Source of the DNA: UBA2834 sp963623365
Lineage (GTDB): Bacteria > Patescibacteriota > Saccharimonadia > Saccharimonadales > Saccharimonadaceae
Assembly (NCBI GenBank): GCA_963623365.1
Contig: CAVFJY010000007.1
Coordinates: 1-58,808, forward strand
Direction: 5' to 3'
DNA: 58,808 bases
Shown: in pieces, positions 1 to 8,774 of the stretch
Layout of the letters: the number at the start of each line of letters is the position of its first letter
Numbering within the stretch: position 1 is the stretch's first letter
The notes under the pieces: model-generated
Seen by the model: only the letters and a program-made list of their open reading frames with translations
Database searches by the model: none
Told to the model about the DNA's origin: nothing
Position numbers and translations under genes: made by a program

Positions 1-755
1 GATAAATATTTCGCAATAAAATATTCGACAATCAATAAAATGCCGAAAAAAATAACCAATAAAACTATCTCTTGTTTCAATGAAAGATCTTGCTTTCTAA
101 AAAATCTATGCGCAAGAGAAAGAATGCCGACGGTTAACAATATTCCCATCAGTAAGACAAGAATTGAATTTGAGGCATAAACAGAAACACGAACATATCG
201 CCCACAAAATAAACTGCAGAACACAATAATAGATATAGCTGCTATAAAAATTAAGGAAATAGCAAAAGCCAGCTTGTCTTGAATCGGCTTTAGCTTCTTA
301 TTTATGTGCCTTTTTTCTTCAATACAAATTTTATTTTTTCCACGAACAACGCTCTTTTTAAAAATAACAAACTTACCAGCAATATAATTAAGTACAATAA
401 CAATGATGTTCGCTCCTGCTTTGATGACTATGTCGTTTACGCCCAAGAGCTCAACAAAAATAAACATACATAGCCAATCTACAACGCCCGTCACTAAGCG
501 ACACCCTAAAAATGATATTACTTCATTACTAACTTTTCTTATACCGCGCGATTCACTACGGAATACCCATTTTCTATTTGTAATATACGCAAACAAAACC
601 GCTAACATCCAAGCAATTATTGTGCTTGCCGTCGTCTCAAGTTTCAAAGGATATGCGCAAAACCAATATACTACAACATTAACTAAAGTTGTGCACACCC
701 CAAAGAATAAATACGGAATTACGTCCCAATACTTATCTATTATTTTCTTAATCAT
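1..755 (-). CDS. GtrA-like membrane protein, C-terminus beyond window
   Basis: Translating the minus strand from the ATG at 755 gives an open frame of 251 codons that runs off the left edge, so the protein is partial. The first ~135 residues look like a GtrA/DPMS-type flippase domain: four hydrophobic helices, with a TNRKWVFR motif after helix 2 and a similar GKFVIFKK motif after helix 4. GtrA-family proteins are thought to move polyprenyl-linked sugars across the membrane. After a charged linker at least two or three more hydrophobic helices follow, so this is longer than a plain GtrA protein (~130 aa) and may be a fusion with a membrane glycosyltransferase. The start overlaps the stop of the upstream glycosyltransferase in an ATGA, suggesting translational coupling and a shared lipid-linked sugar pathway. 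Confidence 0.7.
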   Translation of the reverse strand, partial: MIKKIIDKYWDVIPYLFFGVCTTLVNVVVYWFCAYPLKLETTASTIIAWMLAVLFAYITNRKWVFRSESRGIRKVSNEVISFLGCRLVTGVVDWLCMFIFVELLGVNDIVIKAGANIIVIVLNYIAGKFVIFKKSVVRGKNKICIEEKRHINKKLKPIQDKLAFAISLIFIAAISIIVFCSLFCGRYVRVSVYASNSILVLLMGILLTVGILSLAHRFFRKQDLSLKQEIVLLVIFFGILLIVEYFIAKYL

Positions 756-1470
756 TTTTTCGCTAGCCCCTTCTTGAATCGGCGGAAATCTCCAAGTGCT
801 TTCCAGCCAATCTTTGCAATTTTAGGGACATTTATTGAATTCACTCCAGCCTGACGAGGCTTAAATGTGATAGTTTTAAAAATCAATCTCTCTTCATAGA
901 AAGCAAAAAAGGTGGTAAACATAATATTAGGTAGATTGTAATTCGCATCGAAACGATCCATATATTTTTCAACAATAGAAGTTTTCATTAGCCTGAACGG
1001 CGCATTTGCATCTGGTACTTTTACCCCAAAATAAATTTGAAGAAGAAAACAAACTACTTTTTCTACAAAAGCTCTGGATTTTCCATCGCCACGAATATTT
1101 CGATGGCCTAATATCACATCGTAATCAGTTCTTAGACGCCAAAAAGCTTCAAACTCTTTAGGATTCGTCTGTCCATCTGAATCAGTCTGAAAAATATAAT
1201 CAGCCCCCCCTGAATGGCATAATTATATAGCGCAATAAGCTTAGGGCCATGCTGTTTGCCCGTATTCGATAGTACTTCAAGTTGAGGATAATTAGCTTGC
1301 AATTTCTCTAGAATTTCATGCGTCGAATCCGTACTGCCACTATCAGCGATGATTAATTTAGATTTCTTTGACTTTTTGCTAAGTATCGGATACCACGCCT
1401 CCACTGTGGCTTTAATATTATCTTCTTCATTATATGCAGGCATAACTATATAAACTGAATCTTTTTTCAT
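752..1470 (-). pseudogene. Family 2 glycosyltransferase (polyprenyl-phosphate sugar type), frameshifted
   Basis: Two overlapping reading frames together encode one GT-A glycosyltransferase. The N-terminal frame (from 1470) has VYIVMPAYNEEDNI and the IIADSGSTDST nucleotide-binding motif. The C-terminal frame carries QTDSDGQTNP, GHRNIRGDGKSR and NAPFRLMK. The break lies in a run of seven C on the plus strand (1204-1210), which is G on the coding strand. One extra G would restore a continuous 239-residue protein. The 719-bp span fits a single-base deletion. It overlaps the GtrA-like gene by ATGA, a common pairing of a lipid-linked sugar synthase with its flippase. The cause could be phase variation by slipped-strand mispairing, recent decay, or a sequencing/assembly error in the homopolymer. 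Confidence 0.75.
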
Positions 1471-1476
1471 TTCTAG

Positions 1477-1578
1477 TTATCTCCAATTATTTATCTTATC
1501 AATAACACCACGCTCGGGTCTAATCTTTGTATCACAAACTTGAAGATAATCTGAAATTTTGCTTGTCTTTGCCGTCAT
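1477..1578 (-). CDS. Possible 33-aa leader peptide or gene fragment
   Basis: A short ATG-initiated frame of 33 codons ends 6 nt before the start of the frameshifted glycosyltransferase. Its peptide is polar and has no motif I recognise. There is no convincing ribosome binding site. It may be an upstream leader frame, the remnant of a truncated gene, or chance. Confidence 0.2.
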   Translation of the reverse strand: MTAKTSKISDYLQVCDTKIRPERGVIDKINNWR

Positions 1579-1593
1579 AACTGAGACTTATTA

Positions 1594-1599
1594 TATAAT
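1594..1599 (+). promoter_or_regulatory. -10 box, leaderless-type promoter
   Basis: TATAAT ends 6 nt before the ATG at 1606, with no room for a ribosome binding site, so the predicted transcript starts at the start codon. Confidence 0.5.
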
Positions 1600-1605
1600 A
1601 TTTCT

Positions 1606-2586
1606 ATGATAAAAATCTCCATTTTGGTGCCGATTTATAATGTGGCGGAGTTTTTGCCGGAATGTCTGGCAAGTCTGACGGCGCAGACATTGCGCGAAAT
1701 GGAGATTATCTGTATTAATGACGGCTCGACAGATGAATCGCCGCAAATCATCGAACAATTTGCAAAAAAAGATACACGGATTCGGGTGATTACCAAAGCC
1801 AATTCTGGTTATGGCGACAGCATGAATCAGGGGCTAGCGGCGGCAAAAGGCGAATATATCGGCATTGTGGAGTCGGACGATTTTATTGAGCCGGAGGCCT
1901 TTGCGCAGCTATATAAATTGGCAAAAAAACAAGATGCGGACATTGTGCGCGCGAATTATTTTTATCATACGGCGGAAGGCGACAGCTTACACCGCGCAAT
2001 TCGGGGACAGAAATTAGGGGTTGCACAAGATATTGCCAGCGATCCCGCGATTTTATATGAAGAATCGGCGATTTGGTCGGCGATTTACCGACGGAAATTT
2101 TTAGAGAAACATGGGATTCGTTTTTTGCCGACCCCTGGAGCATCCTATCAGGATACGAGTTTTAATATGAAAGCACTGTGTAGCGCGGAACGAATCGTAT
2201 ATACCGATGCGGCGTATTTGCATTACCGGACGGATAATAGCGGGTCGTCGGTCAAGAGTCTTGTAAAAGCAGATTTTGTGATACAGGAATATGCGGAAGT
2301 GGAGAGATATTTGGAAGAGATGGGCGCGCCGCGCAAAATTCGGTTGGTCGCGCAAGCGGCCAAGTTTGGCGCATTTCATTGGAATTTAATCCGTTTGCCG
2401 CGCAGTTTGGCTCTGATGTTCCTTGGCAAAATGAAAATCAATTTCTGCGCAGCGCGCCAAGCCGGCCTGCTTGATAAGCGTTATTGGCCACACAAATACT
2501 GGCTCGCACTGCAGTTGATTTTGCACTTCCCGGTTAGCCTCTATTACAATGCGCTAGCTTTGCGCCAGAAAATCCGCCGAAAATAA
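1606..2586 (+). CDS. Family 2 glycosyltransferase
   Basis: A 326-residue GT-A fold glycosyltransferase, predicted to move a sugar from a nucleotide donor onto a growing surface glycan at the inner face of the membrane. It opens with ISILVPIYNVAEFLPECL, followed by INDGSTDES for nucleotide binding and VESDDF as the metal-binding DxD-type motif. The C-terminus has a hydrophobic, basic stretch that could associate with the membrane. It resembles EpsJ/WcaA-type capsule transferases; the sugar cannot be told from sequence. The start follows a TATAAT box by 6 nt with no Shine-Dalgarno. glf lies 52 bp downstream on the same strand with its own possible promoter and a strong ribosome binding site. 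Confidence 0.85.
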   Translation: MIKISILVPIYNVAEFLPECLASLTAQTLREMEIICINDGSTDESPQIIEQFAKKDTRIRVITKANSGYGDSMNQGLAAAKGEYIGIVESDDFIEPEAFAQLYKLAKKQDADIVRANYFYHTAEGDSLHRAIRGQKLGVAQDIASDPAILYEESAIWSAIYRRKFLEKHGIRFLPTPGASYQDTSFNMKALCSAERIVYTDAAYLHYRTDNSGSSVKSLVKADFVIQEYAEVERYLEEMGAPRKIRLVAQAAKFGAFHWNLIRLPRSLALMFLGKMKINFCAARQAGLLDKRYWPHKYWLALQLILHFPVSLYYNALALRQKIRRK

Positions 2587-2638
2587 TTTAGCGTTATCTG
2601 TTAAAATAGAGATAACAGTTTAGCGAGGAGGTATTTTC

Positions 2639-3769
2639 ATGGAGATTAAAGACTACAAATACATCGTAGCGGGTGCAGGGATTTTTGGCGCAATCATTGC
2701 AGAGCGGCTGGCGAGTCGCGGCGAACATGTCTTAGTGGTAGAAAAACGCGAACATATTGCTGGCAATATTTATAGCTATACAGACCCAGAAACAGGGATT
2801 GAGGTACATAAATATGGTTCACATATCTTCCATACCGAATCGGACGAAGTTTGGGATTATATTACGCGCTTTACGGAATTTAATGATTATACACATACGG
2901 TAAATACACGCTACGAGGGCAAATTATATCCGATGCCAATTAATCTCGATACGATTAATCTGCTTTATGACACCGATATGGATGCGGAAGAGGCGGAAAA
3001 ATTCGTGGCGGCAGAAGCAGCTAAGACCGGCATTACGGACCCGCAGAATTTCGAAGAAAAAGGCTTGTCCTTGGTGGGCGAAAAGCTATATACAGCCTTT
3101 TTGAAAGGTTATACCGAGAAGCAATGGCACACATCGGCGACGAAACTGTCGGCGGAAATTTTGAAACGAATTCCGGTGCGATTTTCGCATGATAATCGCT
3201 ACTTTATTACAGCGAAGCACCAGGGGATTCCAAAAGAAGGTTATACGGCGATGGTGGCGAAGATTTTGGATAATCCGCTGATTGAGGTGCGGACGGGCGT
3301 GAGTTTTCAGGATATTGAGGCTGAGATTTCGGCCGACGCAAAGGTAATTTATTGCGGACAAGTCGATCAGTTGATGGATTATAGTCTTGGCGTATTACCG
3401 TGGCGAAGCTTGCGCTTTGAAGAAGTGCGGACGACGGAGACCCTGGGCGAAGCGGTGATTAATGAAGCCGATCCAGCGGTGCCGTATACGCGCTCACATG
3501 ATTATAAATATTATCAGGTGCATCAACCAGAGGTGATTGCACAGGAAGCTTGTTATATTTGTCGGGAGTATCCGGCCGATTTCGAGAAAGGCGGCGAGGT
3601 CTATTATCCAGTAAATAATGATGAGAGTGAGATATTGTACCAAAAGTATGTAGCGGCGGTGCATGAGAAATATCCGAATATGGTGCTAGGCGGACGCTTG
3701 GGCGCATATCGGTATTGGGATATGGATATTGCGATTAAAAATGCACTAGAAACAGCAGAGGGTTTATAG
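2639..3769 (+). CDS. glf: UDP-galactopyranose mutase
   Basis: Flavoenzyme converting UDP-galactopyranose to UDP-galactofuranose, the donor for galactofuranose in surface glycans. The N-terminus has the FAD-binding GAGIFGAIIAERLA fingerprint, then VVEKREHIAGNIYS and YGSHIFHT, which are typical of Glf; W/Y-rich substrate-loop motifs (KQWHTSATKL, RSHDYKYY) follow. At 376 residues it is the usual family length. A clear GAGGAGG ribosome binding site precedes the ATG. With galE 6 kb away it implies a galactofuranose-containing polymer made by this locus. Confidence 0.95.
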   Translation: MEIKDYKYIVAGAGIFGAIIAERLASRGEHVLVVEKREHIAGNIYSYTDPETGIEVHKYGSHIFHTESDEVWDYITRFTEFNDYTHTVNTRYEGKLYPMPINLDTINLLYDTDMDAEEAEKFVAAEAAKTGITDPQNFEEKGLSLVGEKLYTAFLKGYTEKQWHTSATKLSAEILKRIPVRFSHDNRYFITAKHQGIPKEGYTAMVAKILDNPLIEVRTGVSFQDIEAEISADAKVIYCGQVDQLMDYSLGVLPWRSLRFEEVRTTETLGEAVINEADPAVPYTRSHDYKYYQVHQPEVIAQEACYICREYPADFEKGGEVYYPVNNDESEILYQKYVAAVHEKYPNMVLGGRLGAYRYWDMDIAIKNALETAEGL

Positions 3770-3789
3770 CTAGTCCGATGAGGACTTCT

Positions 3790-3829
3790 TCGCCTCCATC
3801 TTTTTGAGGGAGGCGACGCGTAACTCTAG
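3790..3829. repeat. Intergenic hairpin plus GCGACGCGTAACT motif, copy 1
   Basis: Perfect 8-bp stem TCGCCTCC (3790-3797) / GGAGGCGA (3809-3816), directly followed by CGCGTAACTCTAG. A related hairpin and motif lie at 45453-45492, and related motifs at 15341 and 52130. An inverted copy of the motif (AGAGTAACGCGTCG) sits at 3900-3914. It lies between convergent genes, so it may also work as a terminator. The rest of the 191-bp gap 3770-3960 shows nothing else I recognise. Confidence 0.5.
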
Positions 3830-3960
3830 AAAAAACGAGGGTATGTTTGAACGGGCGGATTTTTGCATCTCTGTTAATGTCGGGTATTGCACATATTTTA
3901 GAGTAACGCGTCGTGTCCTAGTCAAAAAGCGCTAGCGACGACGTCAAAAAGAACACTTCC

Positions 3961-5199
3961 CTATTTCTTGGGGAAAATTTTTGTCTTGGTGCGATTAAGT
4001 TTGAGCCACGCCCGCACGCTTCTTGATGAAACAATCTCTTGCAGGCGAGCATTATCGCGGCGAAGGTCGACAATTTCAGCATTCTGAGCACGAGAACTAG
4101 CCAATTCATACCAACGTTCAAAATTAATTGCGACGAGGCGTAAAAGACTAGTTATCGCAGCGATGCGCGCGGGCGAAAAAGACGTCAGCGTACGGCTAGA
4201 TTTAAGCGCTTGGTCAAAAATCCGCGGAATAACTTGGTCGATAGAAAATTTAGCCTGAAATTCAGCGCGATGCTTGGCGGTATATTTGTAAGCAGTACTA
4301 TAGCCAGAAAGCAAATCGTCGACAATCTCTGTGGGAGTTTTATGGCGGAAGCCGCGACCGGAAAAGTTGTAACGCTCAGCTTTCATAAAATTGCGACTAT
4401 TCAACCAACCTGGGCCGCCGAATTGGCCATAAATATAAATCGGCTGGCCGGCAACGAGGCAATATTGGACAGTTTTGCCGATGGAGATGACCGCGTCGTA
4501 ACGTGTGAGAATTTGAGCGGTGAGCCGTTCGTATCTGTCGCCACAGAAGCCGAGATAATCGACCGCGACGCCCTGCTCTTTTAAAAGCGACCTAATCTCG
4601 CGAAGCTCATCACAAGGATAATTGGCAACAACGAGAAGTTTTTGCAAAGTCTTCTTGGTTGATAATGAAACAGGCGCGACCGTACGCGAGGCGGGCTCAT
4701 CAACAAAACAATATTCTAGGGGTGCGGGATTTTGATAGAGCGCGACAGGTGGAAGTTGTTCAAAGAATTTACGATTCACGGCCAGCGCTTCTTCAGAAAC
4801 AAACAGCGAAAGCGACGAAAGCGCCTCCTCGAAGCCATAAATGTAAGGCATTTCGTCGGCACATTCGGCATGCGCAGACATGTGCATAAAAATAAATTTC
4901 GGCGCATGAGCGAGTTTAGTGGAATCACCAAGCTCCGCAAGCAAACTTTCGGGAAAAGTCTGCGAATTAATCCAAACAAGGTCAAAATCTTCTAGATGAT
5001 ATTGCGGATGGTCGCGAAAAACATCAACATGAATACCGCGAGCCTCAAAAGTCGCGCGGATTGGGTTATGGAAAGTATTAGTATAAACCGTTACTTTATC
5101 GCCGCGGGATTGCAAATAGTCCGCGAGCTCGAGCGTTACAAGAGTGGCGCCATTAATCTCATAAAGAAATGGATGAGTAATTAAGACTCTTAGGCCCAT
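3961..5199 (-). CDS. Glycosyltransferase-like protein (GT-B, family 4-like)
   Basis: A 412-residue protein with an N-terminal Rossmann-like half resembling GT4 acceptor domains: VLITHPFLYEINGATLVTLE, then YLQSRGDKVTVYT. Its middle (LLVVANYPCDEL, then YDAVISIGKTVQYCLVAGQP) matches the donor-binding half loosely. The C-terminal ~70 residues are charged and probably helical. The canonical EX7E donor motif is not clear, so activity is uncertain. The start overlaps the ATPase gene by 10 bp, making this the last gene of a permease-ATPase-transferase operon. It probably acts on the glycan exported by that transporter. Confidence 0.65.
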   Translation of the reverse strand: MGLRVLITHPFLYEINGATLVTLELADYLQSRGDKVTVYTNTFHNPIRATFEARGIHVDVFRDHPQYHLEDFDLVWINSQTFPESLLAELGDSTKLAHAPKFIFMHMSAHAECADEMPYIYGFEEALSSLSLFVSEEALAVNRKFFEQLPPVALYQNPAPLEYCFVDEPASRTVAPVSLSTKKTLQKLLVVANYPCDELREIRSLLKEQGVAVDYLGFCGDRYERLTAQILTRYDAVISIGKTVQYCLVAGQPIYIYGQFGGPGWLNSRNFMKAERYNFSGRGFRHKTPTEIVDDLLSGYSTAYKYTAKHRAEFQAKFSIDQVIPRIFDQALKSSRTLTSFSPARIAAITSLLRLVAINFERWYELASSRAQNAEIVDLRRDNARLQEIVSSRSVRAWLKLNRTKTKIFPKK

Positions 5200-5954
5200 A
5201 AATCAGTATAGGCCTTGGCGACCTTATTGGGATCGCCCTCGCAGGCAACTTTGCCATCTTCGATTAGAATTGCGCGGTCACAGAACTTCTTCACATTTTC
5301 CATAGAATGGGTGACGAGAATAATGGTCTGCTTGCTATCGCGGAGATGCTCGAAATAATCATTGCATTTCTTTTGGAAAGCAGCATCACCAACGGCGAGT
5401 ACCTCATCGAGCACGAGAATATCGCCGCGAGCGCGAATCGCAATCGAGAAAGCAAGACGAACTTGCATGCCAGAAGAATAATTCTTGAGTTTTTGGTCCA
5501 TAAATTCTTCGAGTTCGGCAAATTTGACAATCTCGTCATACATTTCGTCGACTTGGTCGTTAGAAAAACCAAGTAAAGCACCATTCAGATAAACATTTTC
5601 GCGGCCGGTCAATTCAGGATTAAAACCAACACCGAGCTCAATAAAAGGCACAAGTGTGCCAAAAACATCAACATCGCCTTTGTCGGGTACATAAATGCCG
5701 GAAAGAACCTTGAGCAAAGTCGACTTGCCGGAACCATTGCGCCCAATAATGCCAAAGAATTCACCTTTTTTTACCTCAAAATCGAGGCCGCGGAGAACTT
5801 TTTGCTTCTTAAAGCCCTTAATACCTTTAAGGCGATTAAAGATTGCTTGCTTGAGACCCCACGCGCGTTCGGTTGGCAGTTTAAAACTCTTGTGAAGATT
5901 TTTAACACGGATAGCAATATCGCCGCCGTCTTCGGCTAACATAACTTTGGACAT
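5190..5954 (-). CDS. Polysaccharide ABC exporter, ATP-binding subunit
   Basis: A 254-residue ABC ATPase of the Wzt/TagH/RfbE type that powers export of lipid-linked polysaccharide. Walker A is GRNGSGKST (residues ~71-79), the signature is NYSSGMQVRLAFSIA, and Walker B is ILVLDEVLAVGD followed by the switch histidine in LVTHSM. The long insertion before the P-loop (LKQAIFNRLKGIKGFKK) is typical of this subfamily. It lacks the C-terminal carbohydrate-binding domain of O9a-type Wzt, so selection of finished chains must occur otherwise. It sits 3 bp downstream of its permease. Confidence 0.93.
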   Translation of the reverse strand: MSKVMLAEDGGDIAIRVKNLHKSFKLPTERAWGLKQAIFNRLKGIKGFKKQKVLRGLDFEVKKGEFFGIIGRNGSGKSTLLKVLSGIYVPDKGDVDVFGTLVPFIELGVGFNPELTGRENVYLNGALLGFSNDQVDEMYDEIVKFAELEEFMDQKLKNYSSGMQVRLAFSIAIRARGDILVLDEVLAVGDAAFQKKCNDYFEHLRDSKQTIILVTHSMENVKKFCDRAILIEDGKVACEGDPNKVAKAYTDLWA

Positions 5955-5957
5955 AAA

Positions 5958-6770
5958 CTAGACCTCCTCCGCGAAATATTTACTCTTTTTGCGGAAATAA
6001 AGCGCGCCCGCGACAGCAACAATAATAACAATAGCGACCGGAATGAGCTTACTCCACCACGAACCGACATAATTCCAGGTAGTAATCGTAGCGTCGGTGA
6101 TGAGATTATAGCGGACATCTTGAATAACTTGGGCAATCGGGTTAAGAAGGACGATGCGAGCAGCAAAAACACTGTAGCTGGCGACCATAGAGATTGGGTA
6201 AATAATTGGCGCGCAATAGAAGAGTGCTTGGATAATTACTTCCCAAATGGAAGAAATATCGCGAAACTTAACATTGATTGAGCCGAGCAGGAAAGCGATA
6301 CCGAGTGCGAGGACATAAAGTTCAATCACGGAGATTGGCACGAGTAGCCAGGTCCAAGTTGGCGTGACGCCATTGATGAGTGCAAAAACAACTAATACGC
6401 CGATATTGATTAAGAGATTAATTACGGCAGTGGAGGTGGTAGAGAGCACAATAATCCACTTAGGAAAACTGAGCTTACGGATAAGATCGCCACGCATAAC
6501 GATAGACTGAATACCCATGTTGGTGCATTCGGTAAAAAAATTCCAGAAAATCGTGCCGCAAAGCAGATAAACAGGATAATGCGGAATATCGGAACCGAAA
6601 CGCAAAATCTTACTAAAGACAACATAGAGAATCAAGAAAAGGAGCATCGGACGAAGGACGGCCCAAAGATAACCTAAAACTGAACCTTGGTAACGGAGCT
6701 TAAAATCCGTCTTGCTGAGCTCTTTTAAGAGCACGCGATTGCGGCGGTTCAACACCTGTGGCATATTCAT
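5958..6770 (-). CDS. Polysaccharide ABC exporter, ABC-2 permease
   Basis: A 270-residue integral membrane protein of the Wzm/TagG family, forming the channel for surface glycan export with the downstream ATPase. The cytoplasmic N-terminus contains LKELSKTDFKLRYQGSVLGYLWAVLRP, the hallmark of ABC-2 polysaccharide permeases, followed by six hydrophobic segments. The last ~25 residues are basic. The start has ATG codons at residues 1 and 3; the first is used here. It is divergent from the glycosyltransferase at 6824, with 53 bp between them for both promoters. Confidence 0.93.
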   Translation of the reverse strand: MNMPQVLNRRNRVLLKELSKTDFKLRYQGSVLGYLWAVLRPMLLFLILYVVFSKILRFGSDIPHYPVYLLCGTIFWNFFTECTNMGIQSIVMRGDLIRKLSFPKWIIVLSTTSTAVINLLINIGVLVVFALINGVTPTWTWLLVPISVIELYVLALGIAFLLGSINVKFRDISSIWEVIIQALFYCAPIIYPISMVASYSVFAARIVLLNPIAQVIQDVRYNLITDATITTWNYVGSWWSKLIPVAIVIIVAVAGALYFRKKSKYFAEEV

Positions 6771-6811
6771 ATATACTCTATATTATCATAACTAGCGCGG
6801 GCGGGCGCTGG

Positions 6812-6817
6812 TATAAT
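6812..6817 (+). promoter_or_regulatory. -10 box, leaderless-type promoter
   Basis: TATAAT ends 6 nt before the ATG at 6824; this spacing is the reason for choosing 6824 over upstream in-frame starts. Confidence 0.5.
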
Positions 6818-6823
6818 GAACTT

Positions 6824-7729
6824 ATGATATCGGTGATTATTCCGTTTTATAACACGGGCGAGGTATGTGCGGAACTAGTGCGACGCTTATTGCACGACCG
6901 GCAACGGAAGCTAGAAATTATCTGCGTGGACGACTGTTCAACGGATGGTAGTTTGAAAAAAGTGGCAGCGGCGTGCCGAAAAGATAAGCGGGCACGAGTG
7001 ATACATCTGGCAAAAAATGGCGGCGCGGCGGCGGCGCGGAATCGCGGCTTAGACGAAGCGCAAGGCGAATACATTGTTTTTATTGATTCGGATGACGATG
7101 TAGCGGAAGTGTTTTTAACGAAGATGCTGGAAGCAATGGAAAATCCGGCGGTATGTTTGGCGGTGTGCGGAATCCGGCAGAATTATTTGCGCACAAATCG
7201 AATTGTGGATAAATTCACACAACCAGCATCGCCACGGCACGACGATGAGGCATGGGCGGAATATATCGTGCGCTTGATGGTGGAAGATGCGCACCTGTAT
7301 TCAAGCGTAAATAAAATGTATCGTGCGGAAATTATTCGGCGCGGAAAGGTACGTTTTGATGCGAGTCGGGATTTTGCGGAAGATACAAAATTTGTACTGG
7401 ATTATTTACGAGCAGCAGACACTTCCAGCGAGATTTGTTTCGTGCCAGATCCGCTATATACCTATAATTACGGAACAAAAACGAGTACAGTGTCGAAGTC
7501 GGCGCTGGTATGGCAGAATTGGGAACGAAATTATACGGATTTTGTGGAATTTGTAGGTTCGGAGCCGTCGGCGCGAGCATCACGGCTATTGCGACGATTG
7601 CATGGGCGTTTTAAGATTTCGCATGCACTAGCAGTGGCGCGGTCAAATTTGAGTTGGAACGAAAAATGTAAATATGAGAACTGGTTAGTTTTGCTGGGGG
7701 CAGAGATTTTAGTAAAGATTCGGAGGTAG
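6824..7729 (+). CDS. Family 2 glycosyltransferase
   Basis: A 301-residue GT-A transferase: ISVIIPFYNTGEVC, then ICVDDCSTDGS for nucleotide binding, NGGAAAARNRGL, and FIDSDDDV as the DxD metal site. It is predicted to add one sugar to the surface polymer; donor and acceptor are unknown. The frame is open upstream to 6758, but family homology begins at the ATG at 6824. It leads a plus-strand run with two acyltransferases 11 and 20 bp downstream, suggesting a sugar that is later acylated. Confidence 0.87.
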   Translation: MISVIIPFYNTGEVCAELVRRLLHDRQRKLEIICVDDCSTDGSLKKVAAACRKDKRARVIHLAKNGGAAAARNRGLDEAQGEYIVFIDSDDDVAEVFLTKMLEAMENPAVCLAVCGIRQNYLRTNRIVDKFTQPASPRHDDEAWAEYIVRLMVEDAHLYSSVNKMYRAEIIRRGKVRFDASRDFAEDTKFVLDYLRAADTSSEICFVPDPLYTYNYGTKTSTVSKSALVWQNWERNYTDFVEFVGSEPSARASRLLRRLHGRFKISHALAVARSNLSWNEKCKYENWLVLLGAEILVKIRR

Positions 7730-7740
7730 GCAAATAGCCC

Positions 7741-8754
7741 ATGAAGAATCGGAAAGACAATACAACAAAAGCAGCGGCGCAAAAAATTGCGAAAAAAAGA
7801 ATTGTTTGGATTGACGTCGCAAAAGGGTTGGCAATAATTTCGGTTATTGCGACGCATACTTTTGGCAATAGTTTTTGGACAAAATTAACACTGAGTTTTA
7901 ATATGCCGCTGTTTTTCATATTGTCGGGACATACATTAAAAACAGCGCAAGATATTCGAGATTTATGGGCGCGCACAAAGAAAGACATATTGCGACTACT
8001 GGCGCCGGCGGCAATAATTTATGCGTTGACATTTTTAGCGGAAACGGCGATGCGGGGCGTAAATATCGTGCAGGGTGTGCAAGATTTTTTGAATTATAAA
8101 TTGCACGGCGTGGGCGAAATAATGCATCCAGAAGGATATGTGGGGATGTGTTGGTTTTTACTTTCGCTATTTTTGGCACGTTTAATCTTGCGCTTAATGT
8201 CTTTAATTTCGATGCGGTTGAGCAAATATGGCGGAATTGCGATTGGGGTTTTAGCGATATTCTTGGCCACGCAGCAAATTTATCTACCATTAAATTTATC
8301 GACGACATTAGTTGCGACAATGTTTGTAGCGATAGGAATTACCGTGCGCGAAAGGCAACAAGTTTTAGCGAAATATAAATATGCAATTTTAGCGGTAGCG
8401 AGTTTGATTTGGATTTTAATGCTGACAAATAATGTTTATATCGACATGGCGGCGCGTAGTTTTACGCCACTTGCAATTATCGCTGCCCTAGCGGCGACTT
8501 TTGTGGTTTGCGTGTTATGTCAAAAGATGAATAGAATTGATTTTCTAAGCAAAGCTCTGCGCACAATTGGCGCAGATACGATGCCGATTTTTATAGTACA
8601 TAATCTGGATTGGAGTTTTCGGATTTTATATGACGGAATCGGAAATCTATATTTGCAATTTTTAGTGCGGGCGGTTTTAGTAATAATTTTCGCGATGGCG
8701 TTAACTTATCTCTTGAATAAGCTTAAGGTTCTCTGTAAAATAAAGAGAAATTAG
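7741..8754 (+). CDS. Membrane acyltransferase, Acyltransferase_3 family
   Basis: A 337-residue polytopic protein of the OafA/YfiQ-like family that moves acyl groups, often acetyl, from the cytoplasm to exported sugars. After a basic N-terminus come IVWIDVAKGLAIISVIATHT, with the family histidine, and MPLFFILSGHTLK, both diagnostic. About ten hydrophobic segments follow. A GGAGG element lies ~11 nt upstream. It has a close tandem paralogue 20 bp downstream, so the locus probably arose by duplication and may place acyl groups on two positions. Confidence 0.88.
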   Translation: MKNRKDNTTKAAAQKIAKKRIVWIDVAKGLAIISVIATHTFGNSFWTKLTLSFNMPLFFILSGHTLKTAQDIRDLWARTKKDILRLLAPAAIIYALTFLAETAMRGVNIVQGVQDFLNYKLHGVGEIMHPEGYVGMCWFLLSLFLARLILRLMSLISMRLSKYGGIAIGVLAIFLATQQIYLPLNLSTTLVATMFVAIGITVRERQQVLAKYKYAILAVASLIWILMLTNNVYIDMAARSFTPLAIIAALAATFVVCVLCQKMNRIDFLSKALRTIGADTMPIFIVHNLDWSFRILYDGIGNLYLQFLVRAVLVIIFAMALTYLLNKLKVLCKIKRN

Positions 8755-8774
8755 GGTGGAATTAAGGAGGTAAA

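Noticed and set aside
403..777. Plus-strand open frame of 124 codons
   Set aside because: It is antisense to the GtrA-like gene, whose minus-strand translation has clear membrane-protein motifs and an ATGA junction with its neighbour.
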